Of a stretch of 64,000 nucleotides of DNA, positions 1-8,677 are shown in pieces. This DNA comes from Bog-113 sp965226755 (GTDB lineage Bacteria; Acidobacteriota; Terriglobia; Bryobacterales; Bryobacteraceae). How positions within the stretch are numbered: the stretch's first letter is position 1; each line of letters opens with the position of its first letter. The stretch covers positions 310,001 through 374,000 of the forward strand of contig CBDDDT010000001.1 in NCBI GenBank assembly GCA_965226755.1, written 5' to 3'. The position numbers and the translations under genes were made by a program. Under the pieces are notes generated by a model. That model was not told where the DNA came from. It worked only from the letters and a program-made list of their open reading frames with translations, and made no database searches.

Positions 1-1362
1 CATTCGCATAATCCGCAGCGGCCGGTGCCGAAGGGATTCGATCTCGACGAGCTGCATTTGCCGGGGATGAGCTACGAGTTCGCCGGCGAGGATTCCTGGC
101 TGACCTGGCGCAAGGCGTTCGTGCATTCGGACAAGATTCTGAAGCTCTGGGAGAACTACGGATTTTCGCGGATCCGGCGAATCGCGATCCGGAAGTGCGA
201 GCACTGGATGCTGGAGCGGTTCAAGTATTCCGATGGGCTGGGCGCGATTTATCCGCCGATGATGTACGCGGTGATGGCGCTGGATGTTCTGGGCTATCAC
301 GAGACGCATCCGCTCCGGGTGGAAGCGCTGCGGCACTTCAACGACCTGATGGTGGATGACGGCGAGCGGTTTTACTTTCAGCCGTGCTATTCGCCGATCT
401 GGGATACGGCGATCGCGGGTTACGCGCTGGCTGAAGCGGGGTCGCGATCGGCGCCGGCGTTGAAGCGCGCGGCGGACTGGATGCTTTCGAAAGAAATCCG
501 GCGGCAGGGCGACTGGTCTGTCAAGCGGCCGAATACGGAGCCTTCCGGCTGGGCCTTCGAGTACAACAACGAGCATTACCCCGACATCGACGACACGGCC
601 ATGGTGCTGCTGGCGCTCAGCAAGATGCAGGGGCAGAAGCCGGCGGCGCAGCGGGAGTGCGTGGAGCGCGCGATTCGGTGGCTCCTCGACATGCAGGGGC
701 GTGACGGGGGTTGGGCCGCGTTTGACGTGGACAACAACTGGGTGTTTCTGAATAACGTGCCGTTCGCCGACCATAACGCGATGCTGGATCCGAATTGCGC
801 CGATATTACGGGGCGCGTGCTGGAGGGTCTGGCGGCGCATGGCGTGGCGCGCGATCACCAGGCGGTGCGGCGCGGGGTGGAGTGGCTGGTTCGCAATCAG
901 GAGACCGACGGCAGCTGGTACGGACGCTGGGGCGTGGCTTATATATACGGCACATGTTTCGCGTTGCGGGGCTTGGCGGCGGCGGATGAGGACAATCACG
1001 AGCCGCATATCCAGCGCGCGAACGAATGGCTTCGTTCCATCCAAAATGCGGATGGCGGCTGGGGCGAGAGCTGCGCCAGCTACGATAACGGAATCTTTAC
1101 GCCGGCGCACTCGACGCCTTCCCAAACGGCATGGGCGCTTATGGGATTGATCGCGGGCGGGGACACGTATAGTTCGAGCGTGCTGAACGGGATCCGGTAC
1201 CTGCTTGAAACGCAGCGGCCGGACGGCAACTGGGACGAAGATCTTTCGACCGGAACCGGCTTTCCCAAAGTTTTTTATCTGACTTATCACAACTATCGGA
1301 TCTCTTTCCCGTTGATCGCCCTGGCGGAATTCGGGAAAACATCTGAAACGGAGCGTGCATGA
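1..1362 (+). CDS. shc: squalene-hopene cyclase, 5'-truncated by the window edge
   Basis: Cyclises squalene to hopene/hopanol at the inner membrane, the step that makes the hopanoid skeleton. The frame is open from base 1, so the N-terminus lies outside the window: 453 codons are visible against about 650 for the family. The protonating aspartate motif DIDDTA is encoded at 583-600. Several QW-type repeats are visible, such as QGRDGGWAAF, QETDGSWYG, QNADGGWGE and QRPDGNWDED. The stop overlaps the start of hpnH (ATGA at 1359-1362), so the two are translationally coupled at the head of the visible hopanoid operon. The family call is very secure; only the true start is unknown. Confidence 0.97.
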   Translation, partial: HSHNPQRPVPKGFDLDELHLPGMSYEFAGEDSWLTWRKAFVHSDKILKLWENYGFSRIRRIAIRKCEHWMLERFKYSDGLGAIYPPMMYAVMALDVLGYHETHPLRVEALRHFNDLMVDDGERFYFQPCYSPIWDTAIAGYALAEAGSRSAPALKRAADWMLSKEIRRQGDWSVKRPNTEPSGWAFEYNNEHYPDIDDTAMVLLALSKMQGQKPAAQRECVERAIRWLLDMQGRDGGWAAFDVDNNWVFLNNVPFADHNAMLDPNCADITGRVLEGLAAHGVARDHQAVRRGVEWLVRNQETDGSWYGRWGVAYIYGTCFALRGLAAADEDNHEPHIQRANEWLRSIQNADGGWGESCASYDNGIFTPAHSTPSQTAWALMGLIAGGDTYSSSVLNGIRYLLETQRPDGNWDEDLSTGTGFPKVFYLTYHNYRISFPLIALAEFGKTSETERA

Positions 1363-2471
1363 AATTTCCTCTGGCTATGACGGCGGGCCTGGCTTCCTAC
1401 GTATACAAGAATCGGATGCGGCCGCGGCCGGAATGGCAGAAAACGGTTGCGCCGAAGGCGGACGCGGCCAATCCGTTTCTGATTCTTTCGTCGAACTTCA
1501 ATACGGTGGCCGACCGCGAACCGCATCCCATGATCAAGAAGCGGTTTCCGATCGTGCTGATGCTGGAGCCGCTGCATGCGTGCAATCTGACGTGCACGGG
1601 GTGCGGACGCATTCGCGAGTATGAGTCCACGATTTCAGAGCGCGTGCCTTTGGAAGAGTGCCTGGCGGCGGTGGATGAGTGCGGGGCGCCGATGGTGTCG
1701 ATTTGCGGCGGCGAGCCGATGATGTATCCGCAGATCGGGCAACTGGCGGCGGGAATCCTGGAGCGCGACCGGTTCATTTACCTGTGCACGAACGGCATGT
1801 TCATCCGAAAGCGGCTGCACGAATTCAAGCCGGATTCGCGTTTCTACTTCAACGTCCATCTGGACGGGCTGGAGAAGACGCACGACCTTTGCGTAGAGCG
1901 CGAGGGAGTGTACAAAGAAGCGATTGAAGGGATCAAGGCGGCGAAGGCGAAGGGATTCAAGATCGCCACGAACACAACGGTTTACATGGAAACGGACATG
2001 AAGGAGATCGAGCAGCTCTTCGAGTTTCTCGAGACCCTGGATGTCGATGTGCACCAGCTTTCGCCCGCGTATGGATATTCGGCGGTGAACGAGCGCGAAA
2101 TCTTCATGACGCGCGACGATATTCACGTGAAGTTCCAGGACGTGGAGCGGATGGCGAAACGCTTCCCGATCGCGCATACGCCGAGTTACCTGGATTTTCT
2201 CCAGGGCAAGAAGGAACTGCCCTGCACGGCGTGGGGGACCCCGACTTACAACACCAAGGGATGGAAGGGTCCGTGTTACGTGATCACGGACGCGCACTAT
2301 AAGACGTTTGAAGAGTTCATGACGCAGACGCAATGGCAGAACTACGGGCCGGGCGGCGATCCGCGCTGTGAGCATTGCATGATGCATTCGGGCTTCGAGC
2401 CCTCGGCGGCGCTGGGGATCAACCAGACGCTGGGGGACAACATCAAGACGCTCGGCTGGATCCTGCGGTAG
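1359..2471 (+). CDS. hpnH: adenosylhopane synthase HpnH (radical SAM)
   Basis: Radical SAM enzyme that joins the 5'-deoxyadenosyl group to hopene to give adenosylhopane, the first side-chain step toward bacteriohopanepolyols. The cluster-binding cysteines are C75-x3-C79-x2-C82, in HACNLTCTGCGR, followed by the glycine-rich ICGGEP stretch typical of SAM binding. The 370-residue length and Cys-containing C-terminal domain (near CEHCMMHSG) fit HpnH. The start overlaps the shc stop by four bases. Its place between shc and hpnA/hpnG matches established hopanoid clusters. Confidence 0.96.
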   Translation: MKFPLAMTAGLASYVYKNRMRPRPEWQKTVAPKADAANPFLILSSNFNTVADREPHPMIKKRFPIVLMLEPLHACNLTCTGCGRIREYESTISERVPLEECLAAVDECGAPMVSICGGEPMMYPQIGQLAAGILERDRFIYLCTNGMFIRKRLHEFKPDSRFYFNVHLDGLEKTHDLCVEREGVYKEAIEGIKAAKAKGFKIATNTTVYMETDMKEIEQLFEFLETLDVDVHQLSPAYGYSAVNEREIFMTRDDIHVKFQDVERMAKRFPIAHTPSYLDFLQGKKELPCTAWGTPTYNTKGWKGPCYVITDAHYKTFEEFMTQTQWQNYGPGGDPRCEHCMMHSGFEPSAALGINQTLGDNIKTLGWILR

Positions 2472-2488
2472 CGTTTCCGGAAAACCGA

Positions 2489-3463
2489 TTGAAACCGACG
2501 CTGGTCACCGGCGCATCCGGATTTATAGGGTGGCATGTGGCTCGTCTGCTGGGGGAACGCGGGCATCGGGTGCGCGCGCTGGCGCGGCCGGGGAGCCGTA
2601 TCGCGGACCTGGATGTCGAGAGGGTGGACGGGGATCTGCGCGACGCCGCATCCCTGGAGCGCGCGGTCGCGGGTTGCGGGCTGGTCTTCCATGTCGCGGC
2701 CGATTACCGGCTGTGGGTGAGAAATCCGGCGGAGATGTATTCGTCCAACGTGGACGGCACACGCAACCTATTGGCGGCGGCGGAGCGGAACGGGGTGGAG
2801 CGCTTCGTATATACCAGTACGGTGGGGTGCGTGGGAGTTCCGAAAAACGGCATCGGAGACGAGGCGCAATCCGTACCTTCCGGTGAAATGCCGGGGCCTT
2901 ACAAGCACTCGAAGTTTCTGGCCGAACAGGCGGCTTTGGCAGCGGCGGCCGGGGGATTTCCGGTGGTGATCGTGAACCCGACGGCGCCGATCGGCGACCA
3001 CGATACGAAGCCGACGCCGACGGGGAAGATCGTGGTCGATTTTCTGAAGGGCAATTTGCCGGCGTATATCGACACCGGGCTGAACCTGGTGGACGTGCGG
3101 GATACGGCGGAAGGGCATCTGCTGGCTTGCGAGCGGGGCAAGCCGGGCGAGCGCTACATTCTGGGCGCGGAAAATCTGACGCTGAGCGAGATTCTGCAGC
3201 GATTGTCGGCGATTACGGGACGGCCCGCGCCGACGATCAAACTGCCGTATGCGGTGGCCTACCTGGCGGGGGTAGTGACGACGGCATGGGCGCAGGTGTC
3301 GGGCAAGCCGCCGATGGCGCCGCTGGACGCGGTGAAGATGGCGCGGAAGAAGATGTTCGTTTCGGTGGAGAAAGCGCGGCGGGAACTGGGCTTTTCGCCG
3401 GGGCCGGTGGACGGGGCGCTGAGACGGGCGGTGGACTGGTTCCGCGCCAACGGACACGCCTGA
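2489..3463 (+). CDS. hpnA: hopanoid-associated NAD-dependent sugar epimerase HpnA
   Basis: Extended short-chain dehydrogenase/reductase of the HpnA type; its precise role in hopanoid side-chain processing is not settled. The TTG at 2489 is chosen because it places the Rossmann motif TGASGFIG at residues 7-14 and gives 324 residues, the usual family length. The frame stays open further upstream, but only across the hpnH coding region. The catalytic YKHSK (Y-x3-K) motif is present. It starts 17 bases after hpnH and ends one base before hpnG. The start codon is the least certain part. Confidence 0.93.
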   Translation: MKPTLVTGASGFIGWHVARLLGERGHRVRALARPGSRIADLDVERVDGDLRDAASLERAVAGCGLVFHVAADYRLWVRNPAEMYSSNVDGTRNLLAAAERNGVERFVYTSTVGCVGVPKNGIGDEAQSVPSGEMPGPYKHSKFLAEQAALAAAAGGFPVVIVNPTAPIGDHDTKPTPTGKIVVDFLKGNLPAYIDTGLNLVDVRDTAEGHLLACERGKPGERYILGAENLTLSEILQRLSAITGRPAPTIKLPYAVAYLAGVVTTAWAQVSGKPPMAPLDAVKMARKKMFVSVEKARRELGFSPGPVDGALRRAVDWFRANGHA

Positions 3464-3464
3464 G

Positions 3465-4136
3465 GTGGTGCTTTTCGTGGGAGCGGTTCCGCAGGAATTC
3501 AGCGGTCTGTTGAAACGCTGCACGAACGCGCGGCGGGAGCGATTGCCGGTGCATTGGGCGCGGTCGGGATTGTTGGGCGCGAAGCCAATGCTGGCGATCG
3601 CCAATGGGGCCGGGCCGAGGCGCGCTTATGCGGCGGTGGGCGGGCCGGATCTGGAAGCGGTGTGCAACATCGGATTTTGCGGAGCGCTGGACCCGGCGCT
3701 GGCCGTGGGGGACGTTTTTGTGGCGACGCGGGTGAACGGGAAAGAAATTCAGGTTCCGCGCACAAGCAATGCAGCCGTTTCGGGGCCGCTGGCATCCATC
3801 GATCATATAGCGCGAACCTCGCTGGAGAAGCGCGCGTTGTATGAGGCAGGGTCCACGGCTGTGGAGATGGAAGCGGCGGGAGCCTTGAAGAGGGCGCAAG
3901 AGCTGGGCGTTCCGTTTTATGCGGTGCGGGTGGTGAGCGATGGCGCGGAAGAGACGCTGCATTGCGACTTGAACCGGGCGCTGCGAGATGATGGAAGGTT
4001 CGGCGTGCCTCGTTTGGCGATGGAGGCGTTGCGGCATCCGCTGACCTGCCTGCCGGAACTGATGAGGCTGCGGCAGCGGGCGGCGATCGGGTCGGAGCGG
4101 TTGGGGGAGTTTCTTGCCGGTTGTGAATTTTCATGA
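3465..4136 (+). CDS. hpnG: hopanoid-associated nucleoside phosphorylase HpnG
   Basis: Purine nucleoside phosphorylase-like enzyme that removes adenine from adenosylhopane, leaving a (phospho)ribosylhopane. Visible signatures are the glycine loop IANGAGP, the central NIGFCGALD segment, the EMEAAG substrate-binding motif and VVSDGAEE, which holds the catalytic aspartate. There are 223 residues. Two adjacent GTG codons (3465 and 3468) could both start it. It overlaps the following dehydrogenase by four bases (ATGA), so it sits within one operon. Confidence 0.92.
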   Translation: MVLFVGAVPQEFSGLLKRCTNARRERLPVHWARSGLLGAKPMLAIANGAGPRRAYAAVGGPDLEAVCNIGFCGALDPALAVGDVFVATRVNGKEIQVPRTSNAAVSGPLASIDHIARTSLEKRALYEAGSTAVEMEAAGALKRAQELGVPFYAVRVVSDGAEETLHCDLNRALRDDGRFGVPRLAMEALRHPLTCLPELMRLRQRAAIGSERLGEFLAGCEFS

Positions 4137-5182
4137 AGGCCGCAGTTTATAAGGGAAATAGCGTGGTGGCGGTCGAGGAGATCGCGACCCCCGAGATCGG
4201 CAAGGGAGAAATCCTGATCCGCGTGGAGGCGTGCGGCGTGTGCCACACGGATCTGAAGAAAGTGGAATACAACCTTCTGCCGCCGCCGCGCGTTTATGGG
4301 CACGAGACGGCGGGAGTCGTCGCGGCGACCGGGCCGGGAGTGACGCGGTTGGCGGCGGGCGACCGGGTGATTGTATTCCACCATATTCCTTGCGGAGATT
4401 GTTTCTACTGCGAGCGCAAGCTCTATGCGCAATGCCCGGTTTATAAGCGGGTGGGCGTGACGGCGGGTTTTGAGCCGGCCGGCGGCGGATTCGCGCAGTA
4501 TGTGCGCGTGATGGATTGGATCGTGGATCGCGGGGTGGAGAAGATCCCGGATGGCGTTTCTTTCGAAGTGGCGTCGTTTGTGGAGCCGGTGAACACGTGC
4601 CTGAAGGGCGTGGAGCAGCTCGCGCCGCACGCGGGCGATGTGGTTGTGGTGATGGGCCAGGGGCCGATCGGGTTGATCTTTACGATGATCCTGGCGAAGC
4701 GCGGGGTCCAGGTGATCGCGACGGATACGATTCCGCGGCGGCTGGAACTGGCGCGCTTGTCGGGCGCGGCGGAAGCGTTCGATCCGCGCGAGCGCAGCGC
4801 GGCGGAAGCGGCGAAAGAGCGGACCGATGGGCGCGGCGCGGATGCGGCGGTGCTGGCTACCGCAGCCGGAGGGCTGGTGCAGCAGGCTTTGGATTGTACG
4901 CGCCCCGGCGCGAGGATTCTGCTGTTTGCGCAGACTGCGCCGACCGAGCGGATTGAGTTTTCGGGCGCAAGCGTGTGCGCGGGCGAGCGCGTGTTGTTCG
5001 GTTCGTATAGCGCGTCGGTGGATCTGCAGAAGCAGTCAGCCGATCTGGTGTTCAACGGCGGGCTGCCGCTGGCGATTCTGATTTCCCATCGCGTGCCGCT
5101 GGACCGGATTGGCGACGCGTTCCATTTGGCGACTCATCCCACTTCCGAATCTTTGAAGATCGTGGTGAACCCTCATGCTTGA
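4133..5182 (+). CDS. zinc-dependent medium-chain alcohol dehydrogenase (first of two)
   Basis: NAD(P)-dependent MDR dehydrogenase of about 349 residues. Catalytic zinc ligands are visible as C37 (GVCHTD) and H57-E58 (GHE). The structural zinc loop is C87, C90, C93 and C101. The Rossmann motif GQGPIG follows in the second half. The substrate cannot be read from sequence. It overlaps hpnG by four bases and the next dehydrogenase by eight, so it is co-translated with the hopanoid genes. That context makes it a candidate for reducing a ribosylhopane aldehyde to bacteriohopanetetrol, or for another side-chain redox step; this is inference. Confidence 0.9.
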   Translation: MKAAVYKGNSVVAVEEIATPEIGKGEILIRVEACGVCHTDLKKVEYNLLPPPRVYGHETAGVVAATGPGVTRLAAGDRVIVFHHIPCGDCFYCERKLYAQCPVYKRVGVTAGFEPAGGGFAQYVRVMDWIVDRGVEKIPDGVSFEVASFVEPVNTCLKGVEQLAPHAGDVVVVMGQGPIGLIFTMILAKRGVQVIATDTIPRRLELARLSGAAEAFDPRERSAAEAAKERTDGRGADAAVLATAAGGLVQQALDCTRPGARILLFAQTAPTERIEFSGASVCAGERVLFGSYSASVDLQKQSADLVFNGGLPLAILISHRVPLDRIGDAFHLATHPTSESLKIVVNPHA

Positions 5183-6212
5183 CACGATGCAGGCGGCCGT
5201 TCTGTACGGCAAGGAAGACGTGCGCGTGGAGCGAATTCAGGTGCCGGTGCTGGCGCCTGGCGATCTGCTGGTTCGCGTGGGGGCCGCGCTGACCTGCGGG
5301 ACGGACGTAAAGGTATTCCGCCGCGGGTATCACGCGCGCATGATCGTGCCGCCTTCCGTGTTCGGCCATGAAGTGGCGGGCGAAGTCGCCGAGTGCGGCC
5401 GGGAGGTGGTGAAGTTCCGGCGCGGGGATCGCGTGGTGGCGTCGAATTCGGCGCCGTGCGGCAGATGCTTTTACTGTTTGCACAGCCAATCGAATCTCTG
5501 CGAAGATCTGCTGTTCAACAATGGCGCGTATGCGGAGTATATTCGGATTCCGGCGCGAATCGTGGAGCGCAACACGTACCTGATTCCGCAGCGGGTTTCC
5601 TATTCGGACGCGGCGCTGATGGAGCCTTTAGCGTGCGTGGTGCAGGGCTTGAACGATACGGGCGCGCAGCCGGGCGACACGGTGACCGTGATTGGGCTGG
5701 GGCCGATCGGGATGATGTTCATCAAACTGGCCAAGCAGCGCGGCGCGCGCGTGATCGCGGTGGGCCGGCGCAAGACGCAGGTGGATCGCGCGATGTTCAT
5801 GGGCGCGGATCACGGAGTCGTGTCCGGAGAGAGCGAAAAAGTGGTGGAACATGTGCGCGCACTGACGGGGCGCGGGACCGACATCGCGATCGAGGCGGTG
5901 GGGAAGCCGGAGCTTTGGTCGGCGGCGGCCCGGATGCTGCGGCGCGGCGGCAAAGTGAATTTCTTCGGGGGCTGCCCGCGCGGAGCGGAAGTGAATCTGC
6001 CGACGGAATTGCTTCATTACTCAGGTCTCACTTGCCTGGCGAGTTTCCATCACACGCCGGAGACGAACCGGGACGCGCTCGCCGTGATTGCGGCGGGTCA
6101 CGTGGCCGCGCGCGATTTTGTCGGAGGCGAAGAGCCGCTTTCGGCGGTCCCCGAGGTGCTGCGCCGGCTCTCGCGGGAGAACGGCGTTCTCAAAACGGCT
6201 ATCCTTCCGTAA
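5175..6212 (+). CDS. zinc-dependent medium-chain alcohol dehydrogenase (second of two)
   Basis: Second MDR dehydrogenase, 345 residues, clearly a paralogue in layout but not a tandem copy of the first. It has C41 (CGTD), H65-E66 (GHE), structural zinc cysteines C95, C98, C101 and C109, and the nucleotide-binding GLGPIG motif. An ATG at 5187 is an alternative start and matches the usual N-terminus (MQAAVLYG) slightly better. It is located between the first dehydrogenase and hpnC, with a one-base gap to hpnC. It probably works on a hopanoid-pathway intermediate, but threonine- or polyol-dehydrogenase-like functions cannot be excluded. Confidence 0.9.
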   Translation: MLDTMQAAVLYGKEDVRVERIQVPVLAPGDLLVRVGAALTCGTDVKVFRRGYHARMIVPPSVFGHEVAGEVAECGREVVKFRRGDRVVASNSAPCGRCFYCLHSQSNLCEDLLFNNGAYAEYIRIPARIVERNTYLIPQRVSYSDAALMEPLACVVQGLNDTGAQPGDTVTVIGLGPIGMMFIKLAKQRGARVIAVGRRKTQVDRAMFMGADHGVVSGESEKVVEHVRALTGRGTDIAIEAVGKPELWSAAARMLRRGGKVNFFGGCPRGAEVNLPTELLHYSGLTCLASFHHTPETNRDALAVIAAGHVAARDFVGGEEPLSAVPEVLRRLSRENGVLKTAILP

Positions 6213-6213
6213 C

Positions 6214-7167
6214 ATGGGCGAGGCGCTTGGTTTGGAACGGCGGCTCGGGCCACGCGATTTCCTCGCGAGCGCCCAGGCGCGGGAACGCGAGTGGCCGCTT
6301 TCCGAAGCGGAAGCGTACACGCGATGGCTGGCCACGTCCCATTACGAGAATTTCCATATCGCCAGTCTGCTGCTGCCGAAGCGCCTGCATCAGGATTTCT
6401 TCAATATCTACGCGTATTGCCGGTGGGCCGACGATCTGGGAGACGAGATCGGCGAGAAGGAAGAAAGCCTGCGGCTGCTGGCGTGGTGGGGCGGGGAATT
6501 GGATCGGATGTATGCGGGCAACGCAGCGCATCCGGTGTTTGTCGCCTTAAAGGGGACGGTGGAGAAGCACGGAATCCCGAAGGATCCTTTTGCGAATTTG
6601 ATTCGAGCATTCGTGCAGGATCAGCATATTTCCCGTTATCAAAATTGGGGGGAAGTTTTCGAATATTGCCGGTATTCGGCGAATCCCGTAGGGCGGTTGA
6701 TTCTGTATCTGGGCGGCTATTCCGACGCGGAACGCCAGGGGATGTCCGATGCGACGTGCACGGGGCTCCAACTGGCGAATTTCTGGCAGGATGTCGCGGT
6801 GGATTTAGAGAAAGACCGCGTGTATATTCCTCTGGATGTGTTATCGCGGAACCGATATTCGCTGGAAAGCCTGTTCGCGCGGCGCTTCGCTCCGGAGTTT
6901 CGCAGCGTGATGATCGAGTGCGTCGGGTTGGCGGAGGCATTCTTCACGCAGGGGCTGCCGCTCGCGGGGCGAGTGGACCGCGCGCTTGCGCTCGATATCG
7001 ATCTGTTCAGCCGCGGCGGCATGCTGATACTGGCGAAGATCCGGGAACAGGGATACGACGTGCTGGCGCGGCGGCCGCACGTTTCCAAGATGGAACGGGC
7101 GGCGCTGCTGATGCGCGCGCTGGTGCGCCTGGGTCTGCGGGGTTTCGGGAGCGTGCGCGCGGCATGA
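6214..7167 (+). CDS. hpnC: hydroxysqualene synthase HpnC
   Basis: Squalene/phytoene-synthase-family enzyme that converts presqualene diphosphate to hydroxysqualene in the HpnCDE route. The first aspartate-rich motif is WADDLGDE (residues 71-78) and the second is QDVAVDLEKDRVYIP. There are 317 residues from the ATG at 6214. The frame is open further upstream, but that part lies over the dehydrogenase gene. The stop overlaps the hpnD start (ATGA at 7164-7167). Confidence 0.95.
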   Translation: MGEALGLERRLGPRDFLASAQAREREWPLSEAEAYTRWLATSHYENFHIASLLLPKRLHQDFFNIYAYCRWADDLGDEIGEKEESLRLLAWWGGELDRMYAGNAAHPVFVALKGTVEKHGIPKDPFANLIRAFVQDQHISRYQNWGEVFEYCRYSANPVGRLILYLGGYSDAERQGMSDATCTGLQLANFWQDVAVDLEKDRVYIPLDVLSRNRYSLESLFARRFAPEFRSVMIECVGLAEAFFTQGLPLAGRVDRALALDIDLFSRGGMLILAKIREQGYDVLARRPHVSKMERAALLMRALVRLGLRGFGSVRAA

Positions 7168-8015
7168 CGGAGGTCGCGAAGTCATATCGGTATTGCCGGC
7201 AGGTAGCTCGCAAGCGGGCGAAAAATTTCTACTATTCCTTCGTGCTGCTCTCGAGCGAGCAGAAGAATGCGATGTGCGCGATGTACGCCTTCATGCGGTA
7301 CTGCGACGATCTCAGTGATGAGCCGGGCGCAAACCGCGGCGCCATGGGGCAGTGGCGCGCGGCGCTGGAAGCCGCGCTTCGGGGCGAACCGGACGGCCAT
7401 CCCCTGTGGCCGGCGTTTTTCGACGCGGTGAGCCGGTACCGGATTCCGCATCAATACTTTTTCGACATGATCGACGGCGTGGAATCGGATCTGGCGCCGC
7501 GCGAGATCCGAACGTTTGTGGATCTTTACGCTTACTGCTACCGGGTGGCTTCCGTGGTGGGATTGACGACGGTTCATATCTTTGGATTTCGCGATACGGC
7601 GGCGCTGATGCTGGCGGAAAAGTGCGGGATCGCGTTTCAGCTTACGAACATTTTGCGGGATGTTCGAGAGGACGCGGAGTTGGGGCGGGTTTACCTGCCG
7701 GGGGAAGACTTAGAGCGATTCGGCGTGGAGCGCGCGGAGCTATCGCGGGCGGAAGGCACGAATTCGTTTCTGCGTCTGATGACGTTTGAAGGGGATCGGG
7801 CGCGCCGGTTCTATGAAGAATCCCGCCCGTTAATCGGGATGGTGGATCCCCGAAGCCGGTCGTCTTTGTGGGTTTTAATTACGATCTATTCGCGGCTGCT
7901 GGACAAGATTCGCGCGGCGAATTACGATGTGCTGAGCCGGCGAATTTCTTTATCGACGTGGGAGAAATTGCGCATTGTGGGGCACGGATTTGCGAGGCCG
8001 CGGGGAGGGGTTTGA
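7164..8015 (+). CDS. hpnD: presqualene diphosphate synthase HpnD
   Basis: Condenses two farnesyl diphosphates to presqualene diphosphate, upstream of HpnC. Motifs are RYCDDLSDE (aspartates 48, 49 and 52) and the second Asp region NILRDVREDAELGRVYLP. There are 283 residues from the ATG that overlaps the hpnC stop. It is the last gene of the visible hopanoid operon; hpnE, the oxidoreductase that finishes squalene, is not in the window and must be upstream or elsewhere. The stop lies five bases from the stop of the convergent gene at 8021. Confidence 0.95.
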   Translation: MTEVAKSYRYCRQVARKRAKNFYYSFVLLSSEQKNAMCAMYAFMRYCDDLSDEPGANRGAMGQWRAALEAALRGEPDGHPLWPAFFDAVSRYRIPHQYFFDMIDGVESDLAPREIRTFVDLYAYCYRVASVVGLTTVHIFGFRDTAALMLAEKCGIAFQLTNILRDVREDAELGRVYLPGEDLERFGVERAELSRAEGTNSFLRLMTFEGDRARRFYEESRPLIGMVDPRSRSSLWVLITIYSRLLDKIRAANYDVLSRRISLSTWEKLRIVGHGFARPRGGV

Positions 8016-8020
8016 TCGCT

Positions 8021-8206
8021 TCAGCCGTGGCCGAGTTTCATGGCCCAGCCGATGGCGAACAACGCCAGCATGAAGTAGCCGAAGCACTTGGCCCCGTAGC
8101 GGAAGCGCTCCGCATCTGTTTTACGGGTCACCACGCCTAAGACGACGGATGCGCTCAGGGCGAAGAGCAGCGCGGCTTCGAAGTTGGAGAGGTTCATGGT
8201 GAGCAT
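8021..8206 (-). CDS. small membrane protein of unknown function
   Basis: Sixty-one residues with two hydrophobic stretches (around ALLFALSASVVLGVV and YGAKCFGYFMLALFAIGW) separated by a short basic loop, so probably a two-helix membrane protein. I place the start at the ATG at 8206, because AAGGA lies seven bases upstream; a TTG at 8212 and an ATG at 8197 are alternatives without a better ribosome site. It directly follows the DUF6677-like membrane gene and is likely co-transcribed with it. I do not recognise a named family. Confidence 0.7.
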   Translation of the reverse strand: MLTMNLSNFEAALLFALSASVVLGVVTRKTDAERFRYGAKCFGYFMLALFAIGWAMKLGHG

Positions 8207-8208
8207 GG

Positions 8209-8634
8209 TCAATCCTTGCGTTTAGACGCGATGTCGAAGGCGTCAACCATGGCCAGGATGTTCAGCAGCCCGGCGGTGACAAGGAATTTCGTGCCGTAAT
8301 CATGGACGTCGCCGGCCATATCGGCTTGGTTATAGCCAAGCATGACGGCGAGAAGGTAGAGCGCTCCCGAGGCCAAATTTCCGAGGAAACCGCCGTAAGT
8401 GATGAGAGTGTTCAGCAGGTCGCCCCCTTCGGGGTGGAACATGGCGCCGCGCATGGCGAGGCCGAGCATGAACATCAAAGAGATGGAAATCAGGAGCAGA
8501 AAACCGCGGCCGCGCCGGCGCAGCAGCAGGTGACCCCCGCCGGGAATCAGCCAGCCCAGGGCCACGGGAGCGAGCCAGACCTTCAGGGGCGGGAAGGAAG
8601 CCTTCGCCGGTTCTGTTACTATTTCAGCCGCCAT
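8209..8634 (-). CDS. DUF6677-like multi-pass membrane protein
   Basis: There are 141 residues with about four hydrophobic segments, beginning with the LAPVALGWLIPGGGHLLLRRRGRG region that I associate with the DUF6677 family seen in Acidobacteriota. Function is unknown. Its stop lies three bases before the start chosen for the 61-residue membrane protein downstream. Upstream, 43 bases separate it from the degenerate receiver gene, so the three may form one minus-strand unit convergent with the hopanoid operon. The family name is from memory and moderately sure; the gene itself is secure. Confidence 0.75.
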   Translation of the reverse strand: MAAEIVTEPAKASFPPLKVWLAPVALGWLIPGGGHLLLRRRGRGFLLLISISLMFMLGLAMRGAMFHPEGGDLLNTLITYGGFLGNLASGALYLLAVMLGYNQADMAGDVHDYGTKFLVTAGLLNILAMVDAFDIASKRKD

Positions 8635-8677
8635 CGTAGAGAAACTACGAGAATATCACGCGGCAAGTTCCGATTCG

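Noticed and set aside
5393..6550. 385-codon open frame on the plus strand
   Set aside because: Runs across the end of the second dehydrogenase and into hpnC in another frame; no motif.
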